Source: DAOUKH01 sp034421515
GTDB taxonomy: Bacteria; Chloroflexota; Dehalococcoidia; SHYB01
Assembly (NCBI GenBank): GCA_034421515.1
Contig: DAOUKH010000074.1
Span: forward strand, 12,810 to 76,809
Length of the DNA stretch: 64,000 nt
Reading direction: 5' to 3'
Every line of letters begins with the position of its first letter. Position 1 is the stretch's first letter. The position numbers were made by a program, and so were the translations under genes. Below are positions 8,346 to 16,480 of this stretch, one piece after another. The notes under the pieces are model-generated. The model searched no databases. It worked only from the letters and a program-made list of their open reading frames with translations, and was not told the origin of the DNA.

Positions 8346-8654
8346 ATGCCGACATATCTGATGCTGACCAAGCTGACCACGGAAGGCCGCCAGCGGATCG
8401 CTCAGCACCCCGAGCGTTTGGAGCAAGTCAATCTCGAAGTCAAGGACTTCGGCTGCAAGATCGTCGGGCAGTACGCCGTCATGGGCCAGTACGACTTCCT
8501 CACCGTGATCGAGGCCCCCGACAACGAAACGATCGCCCATCTCTCCGTCGATCTCGGCTCGCGGGGCACCATCCACATCATGTCGCTTCCCGCGATCCCG
8601 ATCGATCAATTCATCGAGAAGCTCAAAGAGCCCATTCACATGGGCAAGAAATAG
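8346..8654 (+). CDS. GYD-domain protein
   Basis: Small 102-aa single-domain protein of the GYD family (PF08734), a dimeric ferredoxin-like fold with no established function. Visible features: MPTYLMLTKLTTEG at the N-terminus, then GCKIVGQYAVMGQYDFLTVI, where the family has GxYDxV (here GQYDFLTV), and RGTIHIMSLPAIPIDQFIE. AGAGG precedes the ATG. It has its own promoter and stands alone between nfo and bcp, both in the opposite direction, so the neighbourhood says little about its role. Confidence 0.8.
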   Translation: MPTYLMLTKLTTEGRQRIAQHPERLEQVNLEVKDFGCKIVGQYAVMGQYDFLTVIEAPDNETIAHLSVDLGSRGTIHIMSLPAIPIDQFIEKLKEPIHMGKK

Positions 8655-8672
8655 GCGCGGGGCCGCCCCAGC

Positions 8673-9137
8673 CTAGCCGCCCTTCACCTGGGCCAAGACC
8701 GCCTCGGCGTGGCCCTTGACCTTCACCTGCGGCCAGATCTTTTCGATCGCGCCCTGTTCATCGATCAGAAACGTCATGCGCTTCATGCCCATGTACGTCC
8801 GGCCGTAGTTCTTCTTCTCTCCCCACGCGCCGTACGACTCCGCCATCGTCTTGTCCGCGTCGGAGAGCAGCGGGAAGTTGAGGTCGTACTTGCCCGCGAA
8901 GTTCCCGTGCGACTTCAAGCTGTCGGCACTGACGCCCAGCACCACCGCGCCCGCCGCCTCGAGCTCGCCGTTGACGTCGCGGAAGGCGCAGGCCTCCGTC
9001 GTGCACCCCGGCGTGTTGTCCTTGGGATAGAAGTAGACCACGACCTTCTTGCCGGCGAGGTCCGCCAGCGAGATCGTCTCCCCAGTGGACGCGGGCAGGG
9101 AGAAATCGGGAGCCTTGTCGCCTTCCTTCAGTTCCAC
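8673..9137 (-). CDS. bcp: Thioredoxin-dependent thiol peroxidase (Bcp/PrxQ)
   Basis: Cytoplasmic peroxiredoxin reducing hydrogen peroxide and organic hydroperoxides. The 154-aa protein has KAPDFSLPASTGETISLADL, then the active site VVVYFYPKDNTPGCTTEAC, with the peroxidatic Cys in PGCTTEAC and a second Cys five residues on, the PrxQ resolving pattern. Next come AVVLGVSADSLKSHGNFAGK and NFPLLSDADK. It begins with GTG at 9137 behind GGAGGAG. Its presence agrees with an oxygen-exposed lifestyle. Confidence 0.92.
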   Translation of the reverse strand: MELKEGDKAPDFSLPASTGETISLADLAGKKVVVYFYPKDNTPGCTTEACAFRDVNGELEAAGAVVLGVSADSLKSHGNFAGKYDLNFPLLSDADKTMAESYGAWGEKKNYGRTYMGMKRMTFLIDEQGAIEKIWPQVKVKGHAEAVLAQVKGG

Positions 9138-9172
9138 GGCGCTCCTCCAGGTTCGGGTGCGAAATCGGCCAT

Positions 9173-9202
9173 AGGATAGCCCCGCCCCTCCACCCCTGTC
9201 GA
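9173..9202 (-). promoter_or_regulatory. Probable promoter for bcp
   Basis: On the minus strand TCGACA (9197-9202) and TATCCT (9173-9178) are separated by 18 nt. They match the -35 and -10 consensus at five and four of six positions. The leader to the GTG at 9137 would be about 30 nt. Confidence 0.45.
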
Positions 9203-9245
9203 GGCACCCACCTTAAACCTCTCCCCCTTCGAGGAAGACTGCGCC
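9203..9245. repeat. Degraded copy of the ACCTTAAACCT palindromic repeat
   Basis: The block at 9209-9243 opens CACCTTAAACCTCTCCCC and continues TTCGAGGAAGACTGCG. It matches the elements at 5503, 30571, 30827 and 37638 at its start, but its second arm is eroded. It lies in the divergent bcp/hyuA gap just before the hyuA start, so it could form part of the hyuA leader. Confidence 0.6.
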
Positions 9246-9256
9246 TACAATGGCCT

Positions 9257-11263
9257 ATGTCCTCCACCCTGCCGGCCCCGGTCGTCGGCGTCGACGTCGG
9301 CGGCACCTTCACCGACCTCTACCGCGTCGACCATGCCGGGGTGCGCGTCCACAAGACACCCTCGACGCCCCACGACCCCTCCGAAGGCGTGCTCCGCGGG
9401 CTGCGTGAGATCGGCGGCATGGACGCGGCGCTCGTCGTCCACGGCTCGACGGTGGCCACGAACGCTCTGCTCGAGGGCAAAGGCGCGAAGACCGCCCTGG
9501 TGACCACCGCGGGCTTCGAGGACGTGCTGGAAATCGGCCGGCAGGACCGCCCATCGCTCTACGACGTCTGGGCCGGCCGCCCGCCGCCGCTCGTGCCCGC
9601 GGAGCGCCGCTTCGGCGCGCCGGAGCGTGTCGCCTCCGACGGCTCGATCATCGAAGCGCTGACGCCGGAGGCCGCCCGCGAGGTCGCCACCCGAGTGCGG
9701 GCATCGGGCGCTGAAGCCGTCGCCGTATGCTGCCTCTTCTCGTTCCTGCGCCCCGAGCACGAGCGCATGCTGCGGGACGCGATCGGCGAAGACGGCGGCC
9801 CCCTGGTCTACGTTTCCCATGAAGTGCTGCCCGAATACCGCGAATACGAACGCACCGCCACCACGGTCATCAACGCCTTCGTCGCCCCCGTCGTGGAGCG
9901 CTATCTGGCCCGCCTCGCCGGGTCGCTGAGCTCGGCCCTCCGTGTCGTGCAGTCGTCGGGCGGCTCAGTGACCGCGGACGCCGCCATGCGGCGTCCCATC
10001 GAGACGATTTCTGGCGGGCCCGCCGGCGGCGTAGCCGGCGCCTACCGGCTCGCCAAGGACGCGGGCTACGAGCGGACCATCTGCTTCGACATGGGCGGCA
10101 CCTCGACCGACGTCTGCCTCTGCGACGGCGGCGTTCCCCGCACCAACGCTTGGTCCCTCGCCGGTCTCCCCATCGGCACCCCCTCCATCGACATCTACAG
10201 CGTGGGCGCGGGCGGCGGCTCGATCGCCCGCGTCGACGCCGGCGGCGCGCTTGTCGTCGGACCGGAATCGGCGGGGGCCGACCCCGGCCCCGCCGCGTAC
10301 GGGCGCGGGGAGGCGCCGACGGTCACCGACGCCAACCTCGTGCTCGGCCGCCTCGGGGCCGGCGACTTCACCGTCGCGGGGCGGCCCCTCGACCTCGAAC
10401 GCGCCCGCGCCGCGCTGGCGCACCTCGGCGCCGCGATGGGCGCGACACCGGAAGCGGCGGCTGAGGGCGTCGTTCGCGTCGCCAACGCGAACATGGCCCG
10501 CGCCATCCGGGTGATCTCGGTCGAGCGGGGCTACGACCCGCGCCGCTTCATCCTGACGGCCTTCGGCGGAGCCGGCCCCCTTCACGCCTGCGAGGTGGCC
10601 GACCTTCTCGGCATCCCGCAGGTGCTCGTTCCGGCCCGGCCCGGCGTTCTCTCCGCGATGGGCATGACCGTCGCCGAGGTGAGCCGCGACTACTCCAGGA
10701 CCGTGATGCTATCGGGCAGTCCGCTGCCGCTGGAGGAAGCGCGACGGGCCGCGGACGCCCTCATCGACCGGGGCCGCGCTGACATGGAAGCGATGGGCAT
10801 CGCCGGCGGCATCGAGGCCGCCACCAGCCTCGACCTGCGCTACCACGGCCAGTCCTTCGATCTCACGATCCCCTACGACCGCGGCGGCCACGGCAGGGAG
10901 ACGCCGTCGGGCCTCACCGCCGCCTTCCACGAGGCGCACCGCATGCGCTTCGGCCACGCCCACGACGACCGCGCCATCGAAATCGTCACCGCGCGGGTGC
11001 GGCTCGAAGCGCCCGGCGCGGCCGGCCTCGGCGCTGATACGACGTCGACCGGGCGCGCGGGCGGCACACCGAGAGAGCGGCGCGGCGTTCACTTCAACGG
11101 CGCGCTGCACGACACCCCCGTGCTCGACCGCGCCGCCCTGGGCGCCGGGCCCATCGACGGCCCCGCCATCGTGGCGCAGTACGACAGCACCGTCGTCATC
11201 CCGCCGGGGTGGTCCGCGCGCTCCGGCCCCCGAGGCAACATGATCATCGAGAGAGCACCCTGA
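9257..11263 (+). CDS. hyuA: Hydantoinase/oxoprolinase subunit A
   Basis: ATP-using subunit of the hydantoinase / 5-oxoprolinase / acetone-carboxylase family, which opens cyclic amides or activates small carbonyl compounds. The 668-aa protein has the ASKHA-type nucleotide motifs GVDVGGTFTDLYRVD at the N-terminus, VVHGSTVATNALLEGKGAKT, FDMGGTSTDVCLCDGG near residue 277 and SVGAGGGSIARVD. GAGPLHACEVADLLGIP near residue 438 marks the C-terminal half. The length is typical for HyuA (about 680). Its TGA overlaps the hyuB ATG (TGATG), so the two subunits are coupled. The substrate cannot be read from sequence. Confidence 0.9.
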   Translation: MSSTLPAPVVGVDVGGTFTDLYRVDHAGVRVHKTPSTPHDPSEGVLRGLREIGGMDAALVVHGSTVATNALLEGKGAKTALVTTAGFEDVLEIGRQDRPSLYDVWAGRPPPLVPAERRFGAPERVASDGSIIEALTPEAAREVATRVRASGAEAVAVCCLFSFLRPEHERMLRDAIGEDGGPLVYVSHEVLPEYREYERTATTVINAFVAPVVERYLARLAGSLSSALRVVQSSGGSVTADAAMRRPIETISGGPAGGVAGAYRLAKDAGYERTICFDMGGTSTDVCLCDGGVPRTNAWSLAGLPIGTPSIDIYSVGAGGGSIARVDAGGALVVGPESAGADPGPAAYGRGEAPTVTDANLVLGRLGAGDFTVAGRPLDLERARAALAHLGAAMGATPEAAAEGVVRVANANMARAIRVISVERGYDPRRFILTAFGGAGPLHACEVADLLGIPQVLVPARPGVLSAMGMTVAEVSRDYSRTVMLSGSPLPLEEARRAADALIDRGRADMEAMGIAGGIEAATSLDLRYHGQSFDLTIPYDRGGHGRETPSGLTAAFHEAHRMRFGHAHDDRAIEIVTARVRLEAPGAAGLGADTTSTGRAGGTPRERRGVHFNGALHDTPVLDRAALGAGPIDGPAIVAQYDSTVVIPPGWSARSGPRGNMIIERAP

Positions 11264-12831
11264 TGGACGCCGTCTCGCTCGAAATCTTCAAAGGCCTGCT
11301 CTCCTCGGTCGCCGAGGAGATGGGGGCCGCGCTGGGCCGCTCCGGCTTCTCGGCCAACATCAAGGAGCGGCGCGACTACTCCTGCGCCGTCTTCGACCCA
11401 GAAGGCCGCCTGACAGCGCAGGCCGCCCACCTGCCCGTCCACCTCGGTTCCATGCCCGCCTCGGTCTCCGCCGCCATGAGCGCCCTCACCCTGGAGCCGG
11501 GCGACATCGCCATCCTCAACGACCCCTACCTGGGCGGGACCCACCTCCCCGACATCACGCTCGTCGCGCCCCTCCACACTCGAAGCGGAGACCTCGCGGG
11601 CTACGTCGCCAACCGCGCCCACCACGCCGACGTCGGGGGCGCCTCGCCCGGCTCGATGCCCCTCGCCACCGAGCTCATCGAGGAGGGCCTCATCATCCCG
11701 CCGGTGAAGCTCGTCGAGGGGGGCGTACGAAATGAAGGCGTCTTCGAGCTGATCTGCCGCAACGTGCGCACGCCGGACGAACGCCGCGGCGACCTCGCGG
11801 CGCAGGCGGCGTGTATCGGCTTGGGCTCGGAAAGACTGCTGGAGATCGTCGACGCCTACGGCCTCGACACCGTCCACGAGCACATGGCCGAGCTGCTGCG
11901 CTACTCCGAGCGCCTCACCCGCGCCGCCATCGAGGGCATCCCCGACGGCGACTACCGCTTCGAGGACGTGCTCGACGGCGACGGCTTCACCGGCGCACCC
12001 ATCACAATCGCGGTGACCATCACCGTCCAGGGCGGCGAGCTCACCGCCGACTTCACCGGCTCCTCCCCCGAGGTTCGCGGCCCGGTCAACGCCGTCGAGT
12101 CGGTGACCTCCTCAGCGTTGCTCTACGTGCTCCTGTGTGTCGCCGGCGGCGGCATTCCGCCGAACCAGGGCTCACTGGCCGCCGCGCGCCTGATCGCGCC
12201 GCCCGGCAGCGTCGTCGCGGCGCGGTCGCCGCGCGCCGTCTCGGCGGGCAACGTCGAGACCTCCCAGCGCATCGTCGACGTCCTCTTCGGTGCGCTGGCG
12301 CAGGCCGTCCCCGACCTCGTCCCGGCGGCGAGCCAGGGCACCATGAACAACCTGGCCTTCGGCGGCTACGACGCCACCCGCGGCCGTCCCTTCGCCTACT
12401 ACGAGACCATCGGCGGCGGAATGGGCGGACGCCACGGGCTGGACGGCCTCTCCGCCGTGCAGACGCACATGACCAACACCCTGAACACGCCGGTCGAAGC
12501 CATGGAGTTCGACATGCCGCTCCGTATCCGGGAGTACGCCATCCGGCGCAACTCCGGTGGCCGAGGCGCGGCCCGCGGCGGCGACGGCATACGGCGCGCT
12601 ATCGAGTTCCTCGCCCCCGCTCGTCTCAGCGTGATCTCCGACCGCCGCTCCTCGCGTCCCTACGGCCTCGCCGGCGGCGAGCCCGGCGCTCCCGGACGCA
12701 ACACGCTTCGCCGCGCAGACGGAAAGATCGAAGCGTTGCCGTCCAAGGCGCAAGTCGACGTGCGGCCGGGCGACGTGCTCACGGTGGAGACGCCGGGCGG
12801 CGGCGGCCACGGCGCGCCCGAACGCGCCTAG
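11263..12831 (+). CDS. hyuB: Hydantoinase/oxoprolinase subunit B
   Basis: Partner subunit of HyuA. The start is the ATG at 11263, sharing one base with the hyuA stop. An earlier in-frame start lies inside hyuA and was rejected. The 522-aa product shows DAVSLEIFKGLLSSVAEEMG, RDYSCAVFDPEGRLTAQAAH, LPVHLGSMPASV, GDIAILNDPYLGGTHLPDIT, NRAHHADVGGASPGSMP near residue 120 and GAPGRNTLRRADGK near the end, all family hallmarks. No transporter or racemase lies next to the pair, so the physiological substrate is open. The next genes are convergent. Confidence 0.9.
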   Translation: MDAVSLEIFKGLLSSVAEEMGAALGRSGFSANIKERRDYSCAVFDPEGRLTAQAAHLPVHLGSMPASVSAAMSALTLEPGDIAILNDPYLGGTHLPDITLVAPLHTRSGDLAGYVANRAHHADVGGASPGSMPLATELIEEGLIIPPVKLVEGGVRNEGVFELICRNVRTPDERRGDLAAQAACIGLGSERLLEIVDAYGLDTVHEHMAELLRYSERLTRAAIEGIPDGDYRFEDVLDGDGFTGAPITIAVTITVQGGELTADFTGSSPEVRGPVNAVESVTSSALLYVLLCVAGGGIPPNQGSLAAARLIAPPGSVVAARSPRAVSAGNVETSQRIVDVLFGALAQAVPDLVPAASQGTMNNLAFGGYDATRGRPFAYYETIGGGMGGRHGLDGLSAVQTHMTNTLNTPVEAMEFDMPLRIREYAIRRNSGGRGAARGGDGIRRAIEFLAPARLSVISDRRSSRPYGLAGGEPGAPGRNTLRRADGKIEALPSKAQVDVRPGDVLTVETPGGGGHGAPERA

Positions 12832-12844
12832 CCTCTACCGGCGC

Positions 12845-13207
12845 CTACTCGATGGTGTCGACGAGGTCGAACGAAATCTCGCCGAGGCCGGCGACGGTAA
12901 AGCCCATCGTGACCGTGTGTGCCCCCGGCGGCAGCGTCCGCCCGCCCACACTGACGATGGCCTCGCGGTTCATCGCCAACGACGCGGGGTTGTCCGTGTC
13001 GACCTCTGGGAAGGCCTGCGTCTTGCCGTCCGCCGTGAACGACGACTGCTCCGCGGGAAGCTCCTCGCCGTCCACGCGCACGGGGCTGATGGCCTGGGCA
13101 TAGCCCGAGCCCAGGGTATTCGAGAGGCGGAACTCGAAGCCGTCGTCCGTGTTCCGCAGGCTCCCCTTCACGTAGAGCCGCTTGAGGAGAAAGCTGGGGA
13201 CCTTCAT
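12845..13207 (-). CDS. DUF6379 / C-glycoside-deglycosidase beta-subunit-like small protein
   Basis: 120-aa protein, predicted mostly beta-strand. It has the order KGSLRNTDDGFEFRLSN, ISPVRVDGEEL, NREAIVSVGG and TLPPGAHTVTMGF, ending in IDLVDTIE-like residues. This pattern (KGSLRN, VDGE, LxPGxHxI) recalls the small family that includes the beta subunit of C-glycoside deglycosidases. I infer this from memory of the family, without a search. GGAAGG lies 9 nt before the ATG at 13207. It is the last gene of a run with a class II aldolase, an FGGY kinase and a 2-hydroxyacid dehydrogenase, which fits a role in sugar or sugar-acid breakdown. Similar small proteins have sometimes been mislabelled as HMG-CoA reductase. 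Confidence 0.55.
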   Translation of the reverse strand: MKVPSFLLKRLYVKGSLRNTDDGFEFRLSNTLGSGYAQAISPVRVDGEELPAEQSSFTADGKTQAFPEVDTDNPASLAMNREAIVSVGGRTLPPGAHTVTMGFTVAGLGEISFDLVDTIE

Positions 13208-13212
13208 GGTTG

Positions 13213-13890
13213 CTAACCTTCCTTCGATGCGTCACGCATCATGCTAAAGAGCGCCATCTCCGCGTCAACGACGTCGGGGGGCAGGGAGTGCGCCCCGCCG
13301 AGCAGCGTGGCCAACACGTAGATCTTCGCGGCCCGCTCCACGAGTTCACAAGCCGTCAGCGCGGCACGGGGGTCTTTGCCCAAGCCCACGACACCGTGGT
13401 TGGCGACGAGGACGGCGTTCCGCTCGGAGACGCCCTCGGCCACCCGCTCCGCAAGCTCCTCCGTGCTGGGAAAAGCATACTCGGTGACCGGTATCTCGCC
13501 GCCGAGCGACGTGATCATCTCGTCGACCACCGGCGGCAGCGGGCGATGGGCCACGGCCAACGCGCTGGCGTAGACCGAATGCGTATGCACCACCGCCCCG
13601 GCATCGTCCCGTGCGCGGTAGACGCCGATGTGCACGAGACTCTCGACCGAGGGGAGGGCGTCGCCCTCGACCGGCCCGGCCTCGAAGTCGATGATCTGGA
13701 TATCCTCCGCCCCGAGCTCCTGATAGGGCTTGCGGCTCGGCGTGATGGCCAGCATCTCCTCGCCCCGCACGCGCATGCTCACGTTGCCCGCCGAGCCGAC
13801 CACGAGCCCCTTGTCGGCCATCTCGCGTGCCGCCTCGACGACGGCCCGCCGCTCGGCGCGGAACCGGTCGGTTACGATCTCTTCGTCCAT
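13213..13890 (-). CDS. Class II aldolase/adducin family protein
   Basis: Zinc-dependent aldolase or epimerase acting on a phosphorylated sugar or sugar acid (fuculose-1-P aldolase, ribulose-5-P epimerase and relatives). The 225-aa protein has GLVVGSAGNVSMRVRG near residue 28, the catalytic Glu in PSVESLVHIGVYRA, the zinc histidines in VVHTHSVYAS and the third His in VANHGVVGLG. The ATG at 13890 is chosen over a GTG at 13896 because GAGGGG is then spaced 7 nt away. It lies 5 nt before the DUF6379-like gene and about 50 nt after the FGGY kinase. In such an operon the kinase would supply the phosphorylated substrate. Confidence 0.87.
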   Translation of the reverse strand: MDEEIVTDRFRAERRAVVEAAREMADKGLVVGSAGNVSMRVRGEEMLAITPSRKPYQELGAEDIQIIDFEAGPVEGDALPSVESLVHIGVYRARDDAGAVVHTHSVYASALAVAHRPLPPVVDEMITSLGGEIPVTEYAFPSTEELAERVAEGVSERNAVLVANHGVVGLGKDPRAALTACELVERAAKIYVLATLLGGAHSLPPDVVDAEMALFSMMRDASKEG

Positions 13891-13940
13891 CTTCACGCCC
13901 CTCGGAAGAGGGTCAATCTCGCGCTCCTAGCATAGTACGT

Positions 13941-15491
13941 TCACAGAAGATCGGCGGCTTGCTCCAGATGCCGCGCCATGCCGAGCCACCGCCGGTAGTG
14001 CGCGTCGTACTCCAACGCGGCCCCGGCGTCGGGCTTCAGCGTCCGCCCTCCGCCCGTCATACGCCGCGCCGCCGCGGGAAGGCCGGCGTACCAGCCCGCC
14101 CCTACGGCGGCGCAGACGGCCGCGCCCAAGGCCGTCGCCTCCGTCGCCCCAATCCGCACCGGCGACCCAAGGACGTCGGCCAGGATGCGGCGGAACGTCC
14201 GGCTTGCCGTGAGCCCGCCGCCGACGGCGATGGTCTCCGGCCCCTGACCCGCCACGCGCTCGATCTGCTCGACGTTGGCCCGAATAGCGTAGGCCGCGTT
14301 CTCCAGAGCGGCGCGAAAGAGCTCGCCGCGACCCACTCCGGAAGCCGCCAGCGGCGTAGTAAAAAGTAGGCCGCCCCAGCGGGGACCAAGGTCGGAGGCG
14401 TCGGCTTGGCGCGGTCCCAGGAAGGCCAGCGCACCCGCGCTTCCCACCGGCGCCTTCGACGCCGCCCGGTCAAACGAACGCATCGCGCCGTCGCCGCCGA
14501 GCACGAGTTCGGCCAACCACGTCACCGCGCCGCCCGCGTCCGTCGCCCCGCTTTCGACCACCCAACAGTCATCAACCACGTGCGCGCCGGTCCAGGCGCG
14601 GCGCTCGGCGTCGAGCGCGGGCCGGTCCAGCACCATCTGGACGGGTGCAGTGCTGCCGGCGAGCACGCCCGCCGCTCCAGTGGTAGCCGCACCCATACCG
14701 AGCAGCCCGCACTCCGTGTCGGGGCCGGCGGCGACCACCGGCGTCCCCGCCGCCAGTCCGGTTTCGCGCGCCGCTCGTGGCGACACCTCGCCGATCACCG
14801 ACCCCGGCGCCGCGAGCGCGGGCAGGAGGTCGCGGGGAAACTTCAGACGGTCAAGAAGACCGGTCGCCCACTCGCAGCTTCGGAGGTCGACAAGGCCGAT
14901 CACGATCCCGCCCGCCGGCGTCATGGCGGCCTCGCCGTTCAGCCGGTGCGCGAGCCAGCCGTCGAGCGTCAGCACGCGCCGCGCTTGGTCGAAATCGGGC
15001 AGCGACTCCGCCAACCAGCGCACCTTCGCCGGAGCGGCGATCAGCGCGGGCAGATGCCCCGTCGTAGCATAGATCTCGTCCCCATGTTCCTCCTCAATCG
15101 CCTGGCCGTGAAAGAAGGCCCGCGCCTCGGAGGTCAACCCCAGATAGAGCGTCCGCCTATCGTCCGTAACCAGGGCCAACCCATGGCGTTGCCCCGTCGC
15201 CGCTACGGCCTCGACGTCACCGGCGCGGACGCCCGCGTCGCGCAGCGCTCCACGCAGACAAGCGGCGGCGGCCCGCCATACGGCATCCGCGTCGAGGTCA
15301 CGGGCGAAACCGGCGCCGACATCGCCCCCGGTGAAGCGGTGCGGACGGGAGCGCAGGGCCAGGAGCCGGCCCCGCTCGTCAAACAGGCCGGCGCGAATCG
15401 ACGAGCCGCCCAGGTCGATCGCGGCGACGCAGCGCGGTCGTCCGGCAGAGCGCGCCGCCGGTGCGCGTCTCAGGTGCGCCGCCGGTCCCAT
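13941..15491 (-). CDS. FGGY-family carbohydrate kinase
   Basis: ATP-dependent kinase of the xylulokinase/glycerol kinase family. The 516-aa product has an N-terminal nucleotide domain starting CVAAIDLGGSSIRAGLFDE near residue 21, the middle segment VLTLDGWLAHRLNG, the catalytic Asp in VVAAGPDTECGLLGMG, and the C-terminal ATP-binding IAVGGGLTASRTFRRILADV with ATALGAAVCAAVGAGWY. The ATG at 15491 overlaps the end of the upstream dehydrogenase by 22 nt, so they are translationally coupled. The pairing of an FGGY kinase with a 2-hydroxyacid dehydrogenase resembles yoaC/yoaD of Bacillus subtilis, whose substrate is also unknown. Substrate not assigned. Confidence 0.85.
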   Translation of the reverse strand: MGPAAHLRRAPAARSAGRPRCVAAIDLGGSSIRAGLFDERGRLLALRSRPHRFTGGDVGAGFARDLDADAVWRAAAACLRGALRDAGVRAGDVEAVAATGQRHGLALVTDDRRTLYLGLTSEARAFFHGQAIEEEHGDEIYATTGHLPALIAAPAKVRWLAESLPDFDQARRVLTLDGWLAHRLNGEAAMTPAGGIVIGLVDLRSCEWATGLLDRLKFPRDLLPALAAPGSVIGEVSPRAARETGLAAGTPVVAAGPDTECGLLGMGAATTGAAGVLAGSTAPVQMVLDRPALDAERRAWTGAHVVDDCWVVESGATDAGGAVTWLAELVLGGDGAMRSFDRAASKAPVGSAGALAFLGPRQADASDLGPRWGGLLFTTPLAASGVGRGELFRAALENAAYAIRANVEQIERVAGQGPETIAVGGGLTASRTFRRILADVLGSPVRIGATEATALGAAVCAAVGAGWYAGLPAAARRMTGGGRTLKPDAGAALEYDAHYRRWLGMARHLEQAADLL

Positions 15492-16480
15492 GCCGCGGAG
15501 TTTACCAGTCGCTCGGGCCGCTCACCGGCCTCGACGCGCAGAATGTCCTCCACGATCATGGCCGACTGGCGTTCGATGGTCTCATGGGTCGAGCCGCCGA
15601 TGTGCGGCGTGAGGATCACGTTGTCCAGATCGAGCAGCGGACTCGACTCCGGCAGCGGGTGGCCGTCGAAGACATCGAGGGCCGCGCCGGCGATGACGCC
15701 CCCGCGCAGCGCGGCGGCCAGCGCCGCTTCGTCGACGACACCGGAGGCTGAGACGTTGACGAGGAAGGCCGTCCGCTTCATAGCGTCGAGGGCGCGCTCG
15801 CCGATAAGGCCGAGCGTCGACTCGCCGGGAGGCACGTGGACGAGCACGTAGTCGGAGACCGCGAGCAGTTCCTCCAATGAAATGAGCCGCACGCCGAGCC
15901 GGGCCGCCGCCTTGGGGTCGACGTAGGGGTCGGCGGCAACGAGCGACGCGCCGAAGCCGGAGAGCCGCTCGGCGACCATCCGTCCGATCGCGCCCAGCCC
16001 GATGATGCCGACGGCTTTGCCTTGAATCTCCGCGCCCCGGAACTCGGCATAGCCGGCCGCCGGGTCGGACCACTTGCGGCCGTGCACCCAGGCGTCGGCG
16101 GCGGGGAAGCGCCGCGCCAGACCGAGCATCAGGCCGATCGTGAGCTCTGCGACCGCCGCTCCGTTGCGGCCCGGCGTGTTGACCACCAGCACGCCCCGCT
16201 CCGTCGCAGCGTCGATGTCGACGTGGTTAAGGGCGTTTCGGCAGATCCCCACGAGCTTGAGGCCGGGGGCCAAGTCCATCGTCTCCTCGAACACGAAGTC
16301 CGCCTCGACGACGACGTACCCCTTGCCCTCCGCGTCGAGCCTGCGGCCAAGGTCCTCGGGGTCACAAAGCTCACCGGTGTCGAGCCAGCTTTCGTAGGTG
16401 ACGTCGAGCCCTGCGGCGCGGAGGCGGTCGAGCCCGGCGGGGTCGAAGGGCGCGAGGATCAGCGCCCCGTTCACCGCCAT
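15470..16480 (-). CDS. D-isomer-specific 2-hydroxyacid dehydrogenase-like protein with altered active site
   Basis: NAD(P)-dependent dehydrogenase fold (phosphoglycerate dehydrogenase family), 336 aa. The Rossmann motif is clear: GKAVGIIGLGAIGRMVAERL, followed by VAADPY. The C-terminal ILTPHIGGSTHETIERQS carries the usual catalytic His. Two other catalytic positions are changed: the arginine of the usual NxxRGxxVD block is Ala (FLVNVSASGVVDEAAL), and the glutamate of DVFxxEP is His (DVFDGHPLPESSPLL). The frame is intact, so this is not decay. The start at 16480 overlaps the end of the squalene/phytoene synthase by 10 nt. A longer start at 16513 would sit further inside that gene. The substrate is probably not an ordinary D-2-hydroxyacid. 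Confidence 0.78.
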   Translation of the reverse strand: MAVNGALILAPFDPAGLDRLRAAGLDVTYESWLDTGELCDPEDLGRRLDAEGKGYVVVEADFVFEETMDLAPGLKLVGICRNALNHVDIDAATERGVLVVNTPGRNGAAVAELTIGLMLGLARRFPAADAWVHGRKWSDPAAGYAEFRGAEIQGKAVGIIGLGAIGRMVAERLSGFGASLVAADPYVDPKAAARLGVRLISLEELLAVSDYVLVHVPPGESTLGLIGERALDAMKRTAFLVNVSASGVVDEAALAAALRGGVIAGAALDVFDGHPLPESSPLLDLDNVILTPHIGGSTHETIERQSAMIVEDILRVEAGERPERLVNSAAWDRRRT

